Source: an uncultured Clostridium sp.
GTDB taxonomy: Bacteria > Bacillota > Clostridia > Lachnospirales > Lachnospiraceae
Direction of reading: 5' to 3'
DNA length: 11,774 nt
Assembly: GCA_958349075.1 (NCBI GenBank)
Contig: CATWBR010000099.1
Location: forward strand, 1-11,774
Position numbers and translations under genes: made by a program
The notes under the pieces: model-generated
Told to the model about the DNA's origin: nothing
What the model saw: the letters and a program-made list of their open reading frames with translations, nothing else
Databases searched by the model: none
Shown: piece by piece, positions 1 through 7,405 of the stretch
Layout of the letters: each line of letters starts with the position of its first letter
Numbering within the stretch: the first letter of the stretch is position 1

Positions 1-23
1 GTCTAAAGGCATTTGCAGTTTAA

Positions 24-209
24 GGATTAAATGCAGAAGAACATGCGGAGACAGAGCCTTTTAAGGAATCCATAATAAAGATTTTCCCGGAACCGGAAGA
101 TAAAAAGCTGGTCCGAAAACCCGCAGAAATGCAAGAGAAAATGAAACGGTATAGATATAGAATGCCCGTATTCCTTTTAGAGGAGGATTACGGGCAGGAT
201 GCGCACTAG
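24..209 (+). pseudogene. Possible C-terminal remnant of an upstream + strand gene
   Basis: The third forward frame is open for 61 codons after an in-frame TAA at 21-23 and ends with TAG at 207-209. The translation is rich in Glu and Lys (starting GLNAEEHAETEPFKES and ending LLEEDYGQDAH) and reads like a soluble protein tail rather than random sequence. It has no ATG, GTG or TTG before the ATG at 129, and that ATG has no Shine-Dalgarno sequence. Frame 2 is open from the window edge to 58, so a single frameshift between 24 and 58 could join an upstream gene to this tail; a nonsense mutation at 21 is the other possibility. A terminator-like hairpin on the same strand follows at 263-292, which fits a gene ending here. 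I do not recognise the family. It could also be chance openness. Confidence 0.3.
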
Positions 210-262
210 CGCGAAGATGTAATATTCCGCTATGCGGCCACGCTCGGCGCGAGGATCGCACT

Positions 263-292
263 GCGGCGGATCGGAATTATGCCGCCTTTTTT
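263..292 (+). terminator. Rho-independent terminator for + strand, overlapping the eamA-like 3' end
   Basis: GGCGG (265-269) pairs with CCGCC (282-286) around a 12-base loop, and six T residues follow directly (287-292). GCGGC/GCCGC one register over is an equally good stem. The T tract is only on the + strand side, so it would stop transcripts coming from the left edge and insulate them from the convergent exporter gene, whose last codons it overlaps. Small GC-rich hairpins also lie just before it (CCGC-TAT-GCGG near 229-239 and CTCG-GCG-CGAG near 243-253). Confidence 0.45.
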
Positions 293-1200
293 CTTCCGAA
301 CACCGTGATCGAAATGACGGAAGCCAGTATAAAGAGAACACCGAGGCCCGTTTTCACCCCAACCGCCTCACCGAAACAGACTACTCCCAGCACAATACTG
401 GTGAGCGGTTCAAAAGTGCTGAGAATCGCGGTTTTCTGTGCTCCTGTCATGGCTATGCCGAGCTGGAACAGCACACAGGCCACCACGATCAGCATAAAGG
501 AGAAGCCGAACGCCGCCGCCCAGCCCCTGGCCGAATGGAACAGCACAAAGGTTCTCGTAACCAGCGAAAGTGCAAAGACCATCACACCAGAGACAAGGGA
601 CATGTAAAAATTCGTCTTAAACGGCTTCATAAACTTCAGAGTGCTCCGCTCAAAATACATCATGTAAAACGTGTATGTAACTCCGGATGCCAGCGCCAGC
701 AGGATTCCCATCATTCCGTTTTCCTGCCCCGGTTCATAGAACAGGATAAGGCCAATCACGCAGAAAACAACCGAGGCCATTTTGGTCCATGTCGCCTTCT
801 CTTTAAAAATGAATACCGATGCAAGAATCACAAGCACCGGATAACTGAAATGGATTGTGGTAGCGCTGCCGCTTGAGATATAGTTGTAAGAGGAGAACAA
901 AAGGATCGGGGTCAGTGAAAATCCCAGGCTCAGGATAATGAACTGTCCGAACTGGGACATCGTAAGCCGCATCCCGTAGTCGCGCTTTTTAAGCTCTCCC
1001 GAAGTCTCCCTCTCTTTTTCATCTTTTGCCTGCTCCCTGAGCGCCAGAATAAACAGCACCGGAAGCGCCAGGCTGTAGCGGTATACGACCAGGCTGACCG
1101 CATTGCAGCCCTCGGCATACAGGTACTTTGCAACAATGGGCATGCACCCGAATATAATTGCTGAAATAACAGCATAGATAGACCCCTTAACTTCTTTCAT
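277..1200 (-). CDS. EamA/DMT-family membrane transporter
   Basis: A 307-residue integral membrane protein of the drug/metabolite transporter superfamily, probably exporting a small metabolite; the substrate cannot be told from sequence. About ten hydrophobic segments form two EamA repeats, roughly residues 6-155 and 162-302. Each half ends in the family-typical helix closing with an acidic residue: YPVLVILASVFIFKE (120-134) and EPLTSIVLGVVCFGE (264-278). A charged cytoplasmic loop of about 25 residues (REQAKDEKERETSGELKKR, from 55) separates helices 2 and 3 and is longer than usual. The ATG at 1200 is preceded by GGGGAG about 10 bases upstream. The upstream gap contains a structured repeat (1235-1378), so its promoter region is occupied by that element. 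It is probably not cotranscribed with the TPR gene 313 bases upstream. Family assignment is firm. Confidence 0.93.
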   Translation of the reverse strand: MKEVKGSIYAVISAIIFGCMPIVAKYLYAEGCNAVSLVVYRYSLALPVLFILALREQAKDEKERETSGELKKRDYGMRLTMSQFGQFIILSLGFSLTPILLFSSYNYISSGSATTIHFSYPVLVILASVFIFKEKATWTKMASVVFCVIGLILFYEPGQENGMMGILLALASGVTYTFYMMYFERSTLKFMKPFKTNFYMSLVSGVMVFALSLVTRTFVLFHSARGWAAAFGFSFMLIVVACVLFQLGIAMTGAQKTAILSTFEPLTSIVLGVVCFGEAVGVKTGLGVLFILASVISITVFGRKKAA

Positions 1201-1234
1201 TCTACAGTTTCTCCCCGGTTATTCTTAGCTTTTC

Positions 1235-1378
1235 TGTAACTATTCAGTACCTTCATAGTTACCGCTTTGCGATGCACAGAAACGGCTCAAAATGCCGTTT
1301 CGCGCTGACAAATCTCGGGATTTTCATGCAAAAATGCATGAAAACACCTCGCGGAATACTACCTTTTGAACAGTTACA
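1235..1378 (+). repeat. Structured intergenic repeat, copy A (MITE-like)
   Basis: This 144-bp block occurs again at 8620-8762. Its ends are near-perfect 12-bp inverted repeats (TGTAACTATTCA at 1235-1246, TGAACAGTTACA at 1367-1378, one mismatch). The hexamer CTTTTC lies immediately outside both ends (1229-1234 and 1379-1384), like a target-site duplication. Inside are three hairpins: GTAACTAT/ATAGTTAC (1236-1243, 1255-1262), GAAACGGC/GCCGTTTC (1279-1286, 1294-1301) and TTTTCATGCA/TGCATGAAAA (1321-1330, 1335-1344). The flanking strings ATCTCGGGA and CACCTCGCGGAAT are identical in both copies. It lies upstream of the exporter gene, with its core antisense to that gene, and contains no reading frame worth calling. 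I cannot name a described family. It is either a non-autonomous mobile element or a repeated structured RNA. Confidence 0.75.
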
Positions 1379-1384
1379 CTTTTC

Positions 1385-1513
1385 TTTACTGATATCGCGG
1401 CCGATATAGAAGCCGTTTAACCTTCCGCACAGGCCGGTATCCTACCACAGGCCGCCGCTTCACCGGTCATCCGTCCGCCCGATTCAATGGACGCGTAACT
1501 CCCGGCTCCGGCG
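1385..1513. other. Remainder of the intergenic gap, no gene seen
   Basis: Between repeat copy A and the end of the TPR-like gene I see no open frame and no convincing terminator for the minus-strand operon. One short dyad is present (ATATCG at 1392-1397 with CGATAT at 1402-1407) without a T tract on either side, and GC-rich sequence around 1433-1460 contains GGCC/GGCC pairings. Transcription from the three-gene cluster may therefore run on toward the exporter. Confidence 0.4.
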
Positions 1514-2326
1514 CTATATCATCTTTCTGTACTCCTGCTTCCATGCAGTCAGCATCTTACCGGATCCGGTCATTCGCTTAATCGGATCCCGGTCAAAAAG
1601 AGCTTCCACTTCCTTTACTCTCCCATCCTCGGAAGCCTCCTTCAAAACGGTCTCAAGTTCTTCCTTCCATCCGTCCTTTTCCTCTTTTGTAATCAGGGCT
1701 TCATACCGTTCTTTTAAGGTCAGCTCCGGGTTCAGTAACGTAAGCTGGTAAATCTTCTTAAGCGTATCCCTGTTCTTCTGGAAATTGTAGGACATGTCAA
1801 AGGCCGCCATCGCCTTTTCAAACCAGAAAATCCCGGCATAGGAGGCACCGATATTGTTCCAGATTTTCGAAGTAAATTCATCGCTCAGAGACTTAATCCG
1901 CCAGTCATCCAGGATCTTTTCATAGTAGAGCACTGCGGTTCCGTACTGTTTCAGCCTGAAATAAAAATCCGCCGTCTCTTTTGTAAATTCCGCGGCGCTC
2001 ATCTTTCTGTATGCCGCGATCTTCTGGCGGAATTTACTTATCTCCCTTGCCGTATAGTAGTAGCATTCCTGAAGGATGATAAAGATCATCTCATCGGGAT
2101 CCTCCCCGCTTTTCTTATATGCCTCCAGCTTTCCCGCCAGAAACGCCATGTCAAGCTCGGAGCGGATAAATGTAATCAGGTTATCATCGATAAAGCCCCC
2201 CATGGCCAGCAGAGGATTATTATAAATAACATAGCAAAGCTCCTGGGAGGATGTAATATGGATTCCCAGGCGATCTATAAAATATGGATGTTCCACCGGC
2301 TCATGCCTGCAAAGTATCAAGCTCAT
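1514..2326 (-). CDS. TPR-like protein of the DUF5716/DUF5717 cluster
   Basis: A 270-residue soluble, probably cytoplasmic protein with no signal peptide or membrane segment. The N-terminal ~60 residues are mixed, with a possible strand-rich segment at 17-40; from about residue 60 it is predicted all-helical. Residues about 114-141 (FTKETADFYFRLKQYGTAVL) and 153-184 (KIWNNIGASYAGIFWFEKAM) have the spacing of small and aromatic residues of tetratricopeptide helices, including the NIGASYAGIFWFEKAMAAFD pattern. The C-terminus is charged and helical. Its ATG overlaps the stop of the upstream DUF5716-type gene by ATGA (2323-2326), so translation is probably coupled. TPRs bind partner peptides, so a scaffold or cochaperone role toward the Hsp70-like neighbour is a reasonable inference. 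I cannot assign a named family or a biochemical function. Confidence 0.85.
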   Translation of the reverse strand: MSLILCRHEPVEHPYFIDRLGIHITSSQELCYVIYNNPLLAMGGFIDDNLITFIRSELDMAFLAGKLEAYKKSGEDPDEMIFIILQECYYYTAREISKFRQKIAAYRKMSAAEFTKETADFYFRLKQYGTAVLYYEKILDDWRIKSLSDEFTSKIWNNIGASYAGIFWFEKAMAAFDMSYNFQKNRDTLKKIYQLTLLNPELTLKERYEALITKEEKDGWKEELETVLKEASEDGRVKEVEALFDRDPIKRMTGSGKMLTAWKQEYRKMI

Positions 2327-3546
2327 AATATAACCTCCTGCTTTATCACAGCATCCTCAGCAGGGTAAAGTTCGCCAAACCCCTTATCCTTTATCACGGC
2401 CACCATTGTCCGGTCATTGGAAAAGCCCAGCGAGAGTTCGATCCTGGTCGTCCTGTCCGGCCGTTTCGGGAAATCGGCCAGCTCGATTTTCACCAGCTTC
2501 TTCCGTTTGGGATCCAGCGGGGAAATCGTAAATTCCACCTCCGGCGTCCCCGTAACGATAAAATCCACCGTGCTCTTTGCCTCATACCAGTTATCCCCGG
2601 CCGCGGCCAGGACCAGCTGCCCCTCTTTATCGTGATTCAGGACCCTGATGGAGACCGTCGTCTTAAGCCTGCCCTCGCAGATACAGATAAAGGGGTAAGA
2701 TGTTTTTTCCTGCAGGTAATCGGCGGCTTTCATCAGCGCTCCCTTGGAAAACAGGCTGTTTTCCACGAAAACCCGTCTCCGGCTGCACACCTGCTTCATG
2801 AATTCCGGCGCCCACTCCGTATTTTCAAATCCCTTGCCGGTCAGTACGATGGCCGAAAAAAGCCGCTTCTGAAGAATACGGTCCGCACAGGAACAGAGAA
2901 TACGGTCCGCCAGCCTGGCTCCCGCCGTATTATCCAGCACATCCAGGTGGAATCCCTCCTCCAGATTATCGTAATCGGCCACCACCTGCATCTGCCGGAG
3001 CCCCCTCTGTACCTTCAGCTCGTAGTAGCGCAGGCTCTGATCGCTTAAATCAAACATCCCGACCTGATTGCTCCAGACTTCGCGTTTCTGGCTCATGACA
3101 TAATAGACGAAACTCTCCGTATGGCTGATCAGATGCACCCTGCCGCGCGGAATCTTCAGGTAATCGGCACAGTAAAGAAGACTGTCCATCAGTTTTACCT
3201 CAAGGCAGTCCACCGCAATGACCAGGCTGGCCACATCCTCCTTGCCGGAGGCTTTCTTTGGCAGTTCCAAAGCTTTTAAAAGAAACATCTTGAGGAGATA
3301 AATCCCCTCATACTTGATGCCTCCGATTGTGGCGGTTCCGTCCTTTTGCACCTGTGTCAGGAGCTTATCCTCCATAATCCCGTCACCGACCAGGGTATGG
3401 GCGTAAGCTTCCTCCTCCACATACCATTCGTCGATATTCTTGTTTTTGCACACGACTGTGGGTATTACCCAGGTCTGTTCCGGCTCCATACACGAAATAT
3501 GTGTGTAGTTATCACATAAATCAATTCCTATTACAAGTCCGTCCAT
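2323..3546 (-). CDS. DUF5716-type Hsp70/actin-fold (ASKHA) protein
   Basis: A 407-residue cytoplasmic protein that I read as a divergent DnaK-like ATPase, matching what I know of DUF5716. The start VIGIDLCDNYTHIS (5-18) corresponds to the Hsp70 phosphate-1 motif and keeps the Asp (D9). HTESFVYYV (142-150) aligns with the EPTAAALAY helix. MFDLSD (164-169) sits where Hsp70 has DLGGGT but lacks the glycines. SAIVLTGKGF (231-240) corresponds to the adenosine motif. NSLFSKGALMKAA (263-275) resembles the conserved last helix. From about 285 onward it is beta-rich (VEFTISPLDP, RIELSLGFSNDRTMVAV), like a short substrate-binding sandwich; there is no helical lid. The ATG at 3546 follows AAAGGA about 10 bases upstream. 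It may bind nucleotide without efficient hydrolysis. The substrate is unknown; the TPR and solenoid neighbours are probable partners. Confidence 0.82.
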   Translation of the reverse strand: MDGLVIGIDLCDNYTHISCMEPEQTWVIPTVVCKNKNIDEWYVEEEAYAHTLVGDGIMEDKLLTQVQKDGTATIGGIKYEGIYLLKMFLLKALELPKKASGKEDVASLVIAVDCLEVKLMDSLLYCADYLKIPRGRVHLISHTESFVYYVMSQKREVWSNQVGMFDLSDQSLRYYELKVQRGLRQMQVVADYDNLEEGFHLDVLDNTAGARLADRILCSCADRILQKRLFSAIVLTGKGFENTEWAPEFMKQVCSRRRVFVENSLFSKGALMKAADYLQEKTSYPFICICEGRLKTTVSIRVLNHDKEGQLVLAAAGDNWYEAKSTVDFIVTGTPEVEFTISPLDPKRKKLVKIELADFPKRPDRTTRIELSLGFSNDRTMVAVIKDKGFGELYPAEDAVIKQEVIL

Positions 3547-3579
3547 TCTCTAAAAGTCCTTTCAAGGTCACCTACATAC

Positions 3580-3616
3580 CTGTTCACCGACTGCAAAAAC
3601 GCAGTGTTTTGAACAG
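3580..3616 (-). promoter_or_regulatory. Intercistronic two-step hairpin
   Basis: In the 75-base gap between the DUF5717-type stop and the DUF5716-type start, CTGTTC (3580-3585) pairs with GAACAG (3611-3616), and inside it ACTGC (3590-3594) pairs with GCAGT (3601-3605) around AAAAAC. Internal loops of 4 and 5 bases separate the two stems. No T tract follows on the minus strand, so it is not a simple terminator; an mRNA processing or stability element is more likely. It shares the decamer TTTTGAACAG with the right end of repeat copy A. Confidence 0.45.
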
Positions 3617-3620
3617 CCGC

Positions 3621-6600
3621 TTACTGCAATGTGAACAGCGCTGCAACCGCCGTATCCTTTTTTAAATAATCTTCCATCTGTTCTCTCAGGGCCGCCTCGT
3701 TCTTCAGTTCCAGGGAAAGACTAATCTCATTCAGGCAGGCAAAACGATTGCCCGGCGTTCTGGTTGTAACCTCCCTGCAGGAGACGCTTCCCTCCGCCAC
3801 TTTCTTCCGCTCCCCGTTCTCATCCTCCAGAATCTGGTATTCCATAATCTCGCCCTCAAACAGGACCTTCTCACGGATATAAATCCCCTTATACACGGGA
3901 CGCATGTCCTCGTAATGGTATTCCTCTTCTTCCGGAAGTATCCGCAGGCGCAGATACGGCTTTGTCTCCTTATTACCATGGTATTCGATAATTTCCTTAT
4001 CCAGAATATTACCCGGTATCATAATGAACTTTGCCAAATCCTTAAAATAGGCAAAAATCATCCCGGCCTCAATCAGGACATCCACAACCGCCTGGCACAG
4101 CTCCCTCTGCTCATCCAAAAGAGCAGGGAGAGTGGAATAATATTTGGTAAGGGCCAGCAGATAGATGTCCGGCACCTTGTCTTTCTCCACACTGTTGTTG
4201 ACAGCGGCTTCCAGATAGGCGAACACCTTATCCTCGGTCGTCCTGTCATAGAGGAAATACTCCACGCTCTTCACGGTAAAATAAGCTTTTACCACGTTTT
4301 CACTCGTCTTCTTCCTGGAAGCGTAGAGTTCAAAAACGCGGTCCATCTTCTCCGTGCTGCCGGTAAACAGCATCTGCGCCACAAGACGCTCCTCCAGATC
4401 GTAGGTTTCCACGTGTTCCTTGATTCCCTGCATCAATATCCGGTACATCTGATCCACGGTTCCGTTAAAGTGTTCACACAGGTAATCGAGAATAACGCTG
4501 TCGCTTTTCTCTTCCAGGAACACCTGATAAGCCAGATGAAGCAGCCTGTCGTCCTCGTCGAAGAGGTTTTGGAGCACCATCTTTGTACACAGCTTCAAAA
4601 GACGATTAACCTGGATGCCCTCCGTGCCGAAGCGGCAGATCATCTCATACGCCTCCGAATAATAATTCTGTCTGATCAGCGTCTCGCAGACGCCGCTTCT
4701 CTCCTGTCTGGTCAGAGAATCCTTGTCCAGGCATAGCAGATAAGCCACGCTGTTATTCCTCGTGCCGTCCTCACTCTCGTCCACCATCTTTTTATAATAC
4801 TTCACAATCGCCGACATGATGCGTGAACGGAACAGCGGATGAAGCTTCATCTTCTGATCCGCCAGCTCTAAAAGGGCCGCATTATCCTCACTCAGCTCCT
4901 CCTTCTCCATGGCCTCATAGCAGGCATTGACGAACAGGACCGGGTGATCCGGGTAAACCTCAAAACAGCATTCCAAAAGCTCGTCCACATCCTCCATAGC
5001 CGGTGTCCTGTCATAGCGGATATTCAGATACCGGTTCCCGTATGCGTCCTGGAACAGGATGATATCCCGCTCCGAGAAAAGGGGCACATAGGCCACTCCG
5101 TCGTGGAGAGGATAAGCGTCCTCCGTCATCAGCTCCTCATGGCGTACCACCACATACCGCATTGCCGCGTCGCGGCAGATAATCCGGTTCGACTTAAGGA
5201 CCACGGGCAGGGATTTGGCCATCTGGGCATCGATCAGTTCCTTATAGATCATATGCTTATAAATGACCGCAAGGCGGCTGTTGATTCTCCCGGCAAAAAG
5301 CTGCTCGAGCGCAAACTGTTCAACCGCCCTCTCATAGAGACGGTAGATATCGGAATCACGTTTTGTGTAACTCAGGATATTTCTGTAGAGCACGGAACGG
5401 CTGTGTGCATCCAGCTCCGTGGCATAGGAAAAATACAACAGCACTTCCCTGGGCAGAAGCTTCCCATAGTCCGCCGGCAGGGAGTAAAGAAAATATTCAT
5501 ACAGCCTGGTCAGGCTGATTCCCGCTTTAATGGATTTGTCGTACCATTCAAAGTAACGGTTCCCGCGGCAGTTGCCCTTTATCATCATGGAGCATATGGA
5601 AGAAAGAATCTCATGCTCCGGATATTTCTCATACAATGTACAGAGCAGCTTCAGATACAGTTCCTTGAATCCCTTGGCGCTGTTTAAGGCCTTCGCGGCC
5701 GCCAGGGCCAGGTCGCGGCTCATCATGCCGCGCTTTGCACCGAAATAGAGTGCATGAAGTTCAAAACGAGCCATGTTCCTTAAAAATCCGGGTTCTTTCT
5801 CAAGCAGCTTCAGGCACTCGACATACAGAAACGGGCTGTGGCAGCCGTCCTTGAACTCCTGCTCCATGCTGATAAGGACCGTCACCGGATTTTCGAATAA
5901 TTCCTCATTCACCTTTAATAACATCAGATAGAGCATAAAATCATTATGCCCCCGATCCTCATCGGAACAGTATTTCTGAAGCAGACGTATCAGGGAATCT
6001 TTCTGCTCATGATCATTCCAGATCTTTACCTGGAGATACTGGTAAAAGCAGTAAAGCTCCTTCTGCTCCAGCCGCCTCGCTAAAACCCTGTCCCTGACCT
6101 CGTCGAGAATCAGGCATGCCTTGTCCTGACGGCCGGTCAGAACATAGATTTCCGCCTGTAAAAGAGGCAGTAACAGATCCTCGCTCGTCATCTTCATCAG
6201 ATCCAGCTCCTTCTGCATCTGGTTCAGAATCAGGGCGTCCTCATACATTCCACTCTCGTACTCCAGGCGCAGCTCCAGGTATTCCTTCATCTCCTCCCTG
6301 AACGCGGCGCGCTCCGCATCGGTTGATTTGCTGCTCAGGGTGGCTTCCACCGGGATCTTCGTAACGCCCCTGGCCGTCTTGATCAGGACGGCGCCGTAAT
6401 TTTTTCCCATGTGAAGCCGTTCGGAAAGGATATGAAACGGCAGCCTGAGGGTTCCGTCCTTAAAATCGGCCTGGGTTGCGCTCTTTTTCGGCAGATGGAT
6501 GAAATCTCCGTCCACCGAGGCCTCAAGGTAAAGATATCCCCATGTGTCATTTCTTATCGTGATGGAATCTTCCAGGGGTCTGCCCGGATTGTCATATGTT

Positions 6601-7205
6601 TTCTTCCCATCCTCGATCATCAGACGGATTGGATTCTTGACCCCCAGGGCAACCAGAAATTCTTCCATGAAGTTCTGTCTGCTCCCATGGCCTTTCAGTC
6701 CATCGTAAATAGCCCTTGTATGCATATCCTGCATAAAGGGCGCTTCTATAAAATCCTGGTACTCTAAAAGGCGCAGAGCCGTATCCATATCATGCTCCGC
6801 GACTTCTAAAAAGTCTTTTGCCGTATTCAGGTTCCCGAGAATTCTGCCCGATGAGGCGAGATCTACGTGGAACAGATAAGGGATTTCCTTCTCCCCACAG
6901 TTTGTCACAAGATAAAAAGAACCGTCAATCTCATCTCCCGCGGATAAAAAAGAGGTATCCACTTCATAGACTATATGATTCCGGAGTCCTCCAAACGTAT
7001 TATTGTCATTTGGAATGCGCACGCGGATACTGGAAGAATAGACAAACCCTTTTACATTCAGGCCATTCTCGCTGCCGATAAAAATCTCCCTCTTTACGGT
7101 CGTGCCGACCCGTACGGTTTCCTCAATTACATCCGGCGTCCATATTATCTTCGGCAGTTCCGAATCGATAATTCCCTTCGCCAGACGGTTAATCCTTTCT
7201 TTCAT
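3621..7205 (-). CDS. DUF5717-type giant alpha-solenoid protein
   Basis: An about 1194-residue protein, first gene of the three-gene cluster, of the size and layout I associate with DUF5717 in Lachnospiraceae. No signal peptide or membrane segment is visible, so it should be cytoplasmic. Residues about 10-115 and 190-295 look like two beta-sandwich modules (for example VKREIFIGSENGLNVKG and HILSERLHMGKNYGAVLI). From about 300 to 1060 it is helical hairpins with TPR-like spacing. The last ~120 residues return to strands (PYLRLRILPEEEEYHYED, EGEIMEYQILEDENGE) before a terminal helix. The ATG at 7205 is chosen because AGGTGG (7211-7216) lies 5 bases upstream; a GTG at 7214 lies inside that site. 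The architecture suggests a scaffold or client-recognition protein for the Hsp70-like neighbour; that role is inference and no enzymatic motif is seen. Confidence 0.83.
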   Translation of the reverse strand: MKERINRLAKGIIDSELPKIIWTPDVIEETVRVGTTVKREIFIGSENGLNVKGFVYSSSIRVRIPNDNNTFGGLRNHIVYEVDTSFLSAGDEIDGSFYLVTNCGEKEIPYLFHVDLASSGRILGNLNTAKDFLEVAEHDMDTALRLLEYQDFIEAPFMQDMHTRAIYDGLKGHGSRQNFMEEFLVALGVKNPIRLMIEDGKKTYDNPGRPLEDSITIRNDTWGYLYLEASVDGDFIHLPKKSATQADFKDGTLRLPFHILSERLHMGKNYGAVLIKTARGVTKIPVEATLSSKSTDAERAAFREEMKEYLELRLEYESGMYEDALILNQMQKELDLMKMTSEDLLLPLLQAEIYVLTGRQDKACLILDEVRDRVLARRLEQKELYCFYQYLQVKIWNDHEQKDSLIRLLQKYCSDEDRGHNDFMLYLMLLKVNEELFENPVTVLISMEQEFKDGCHSPFLYVECLKLLEKEPGFLRNMARFELHALYFGAKRGMMSRDLALAAAKALNSAKGFKELYLKLLCTLYEKYPEHEILSSICSMMIKGNCRGNRYFEWYDKSIKAGISLTRLYEYFLYSLPADYGKLLPREVLLYFSYATELDAHSRSVLYRNILSYTKRDSDIYRLYERAVEQFALEQLFAGRINSRLAVIYKHMIYKELIDAQMAKSLPVVLKSNRIICRDAAMRYVVVRHEELMTEDAYPLHDGVAYVPLFSERDIILFQDAYGNRYLNIRYDRTPAMEDVDELLECCFEVYPDHPVLFVNACYEAMEKEELSEDNAALLELADQKMKLHPLFRSRIMSAIVKYYKKMVDESEDGTRNNSVAYLLCLDKDSLTRQERSGVCETLIRQNYYSEAYEMICRFGTEGIQVNRLLKLCTKMVLQNLFDEDDRLLHLAYQVFLEEKSDSVILDYLCEHFNGTVDQMYRILMQGIKEHVETYDLEERLVAQMLFTGSTEKMDRVFELYASRKKTSENVVKAYFTVKSVEYFLYDRTTEDKVFAYLEAAVNNSVEKDKVPDIYLLALTKYYSTLPALLDEQRELCQAVVDVLIEAGMIFAYFKDLAKFIMIPGNILDKEIIEYHGNKETKPYLRLRILPEEEEYHYEDMRPVYKGIYIREKVLFEGEIMEYQILEDENGERKKVAEGSVSCREVTTRTPGNRFACLNEISLSLELKNEAALREQMEDYLKKDTAVAALFTLQ

Positions 7206-7210
7206 ACTTA

Positions 7211-7216
7211 CCACCT
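7211..7216 (-). promoter_or_regulatory. RBS deciding the DUF5717-type start
   Basis: AGGTGG on the minus strand, 5 bases before the ATG at 7205. The alternative GTG start (7214-7212) is part of this site and has no site of its own, so the shorter protein is preferred. Confidence 0.7.
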
Positions 7217-7243
7217 GCTGTCGCTCTCGTTGGTAATTATTCT

Positions 7244-7249
7244 ATCATA
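7244..7249 (-). promoter_or_regulatory. Possible -10 box for the DUF5717 cluster
   Basis: TATGAT lies on the minus strand about 40 bases before the start codon, with TAGAAT overlapping just downstream. No good -35 box is found 16-18 bases upstream, so this promoter is weakly supported or needs an activator. The malic enzyme promoter at 7319-7347 points the other way, so the two form a divergent intergenic region. Confidence 0.3.
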
Positions 7250-7318
7250 CTTTGCCCGCAATTACACTACATAAATCGACTTTTTGTCACTTAATTCGGT
7301 AATTCATTTTTTATGTCC

Positions 7319-7347
7319 TTGATTTAAGAATGTAAAATTGCTATGAT
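7319..7347 (+). promoter_or_regulatory. Sigma-A-type promoter for malic enzyme
   Basis: TTGATT (7319-7324) is separated by exactly 17 bases from TATGAT (7342-7347), and TG at 7339-7340 gives an extended -10 element. Initiation is expected near 7354, leaving a leader of roughly 110 bases before the ATG at 7467. Confidence 0.72.
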
Positions 7348-7376
7348 AGGAACATGAGAATTTGCGGCCGTTCTTT

Positions 7377-7405
7377 CACCGTGTACCGGTGCCGCCGGGC
7401 CGGTA
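7377..7405 (+). promoter_or_regulatory. Leader with two mutually exclusive hairpins
   Basis: In the malic enzyme leader, CACCG (7377-7381) can pair with CGGTG (7387-7391) around TGTAC, or TACCGG (7384-7389) can pair with CCGGTA (7400-7405). The two share bases and cannot form together. No T tract follows, so transcription attenuation is not indicated; the structure may instead affect RNA stability or translation. Function is not shown. Confidence 0.3.

Noticed and set aside
232..876. A 214-codon + strand open frame
   Set aside because: It lies fully antisense to the clear EamA transporter, has a His/Lys/Arg-rich composition typical of a shadow frame and no RBS.
1392..1407. ATATCG/CGATAT dyad as a terminator of the three-gene cluster
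   Set aside because: The stem is AT-rich and only 6 bp, with no T tract after it on the minus strand.
3915..5687. Long + strand frames (273 and 247 codons) inside the DUF5717-type gene
   Set aside because: They are mirror frames of the large minus-strand gene, which has a proper RBS and consistent domain architecture.
7206..7214. GTG at 7214 as start of the large DUF5717-type protein
   Set aside because: It falls inside the Shine-Dalgarno sequence of the ATG at 7205, so it would lack its own site.
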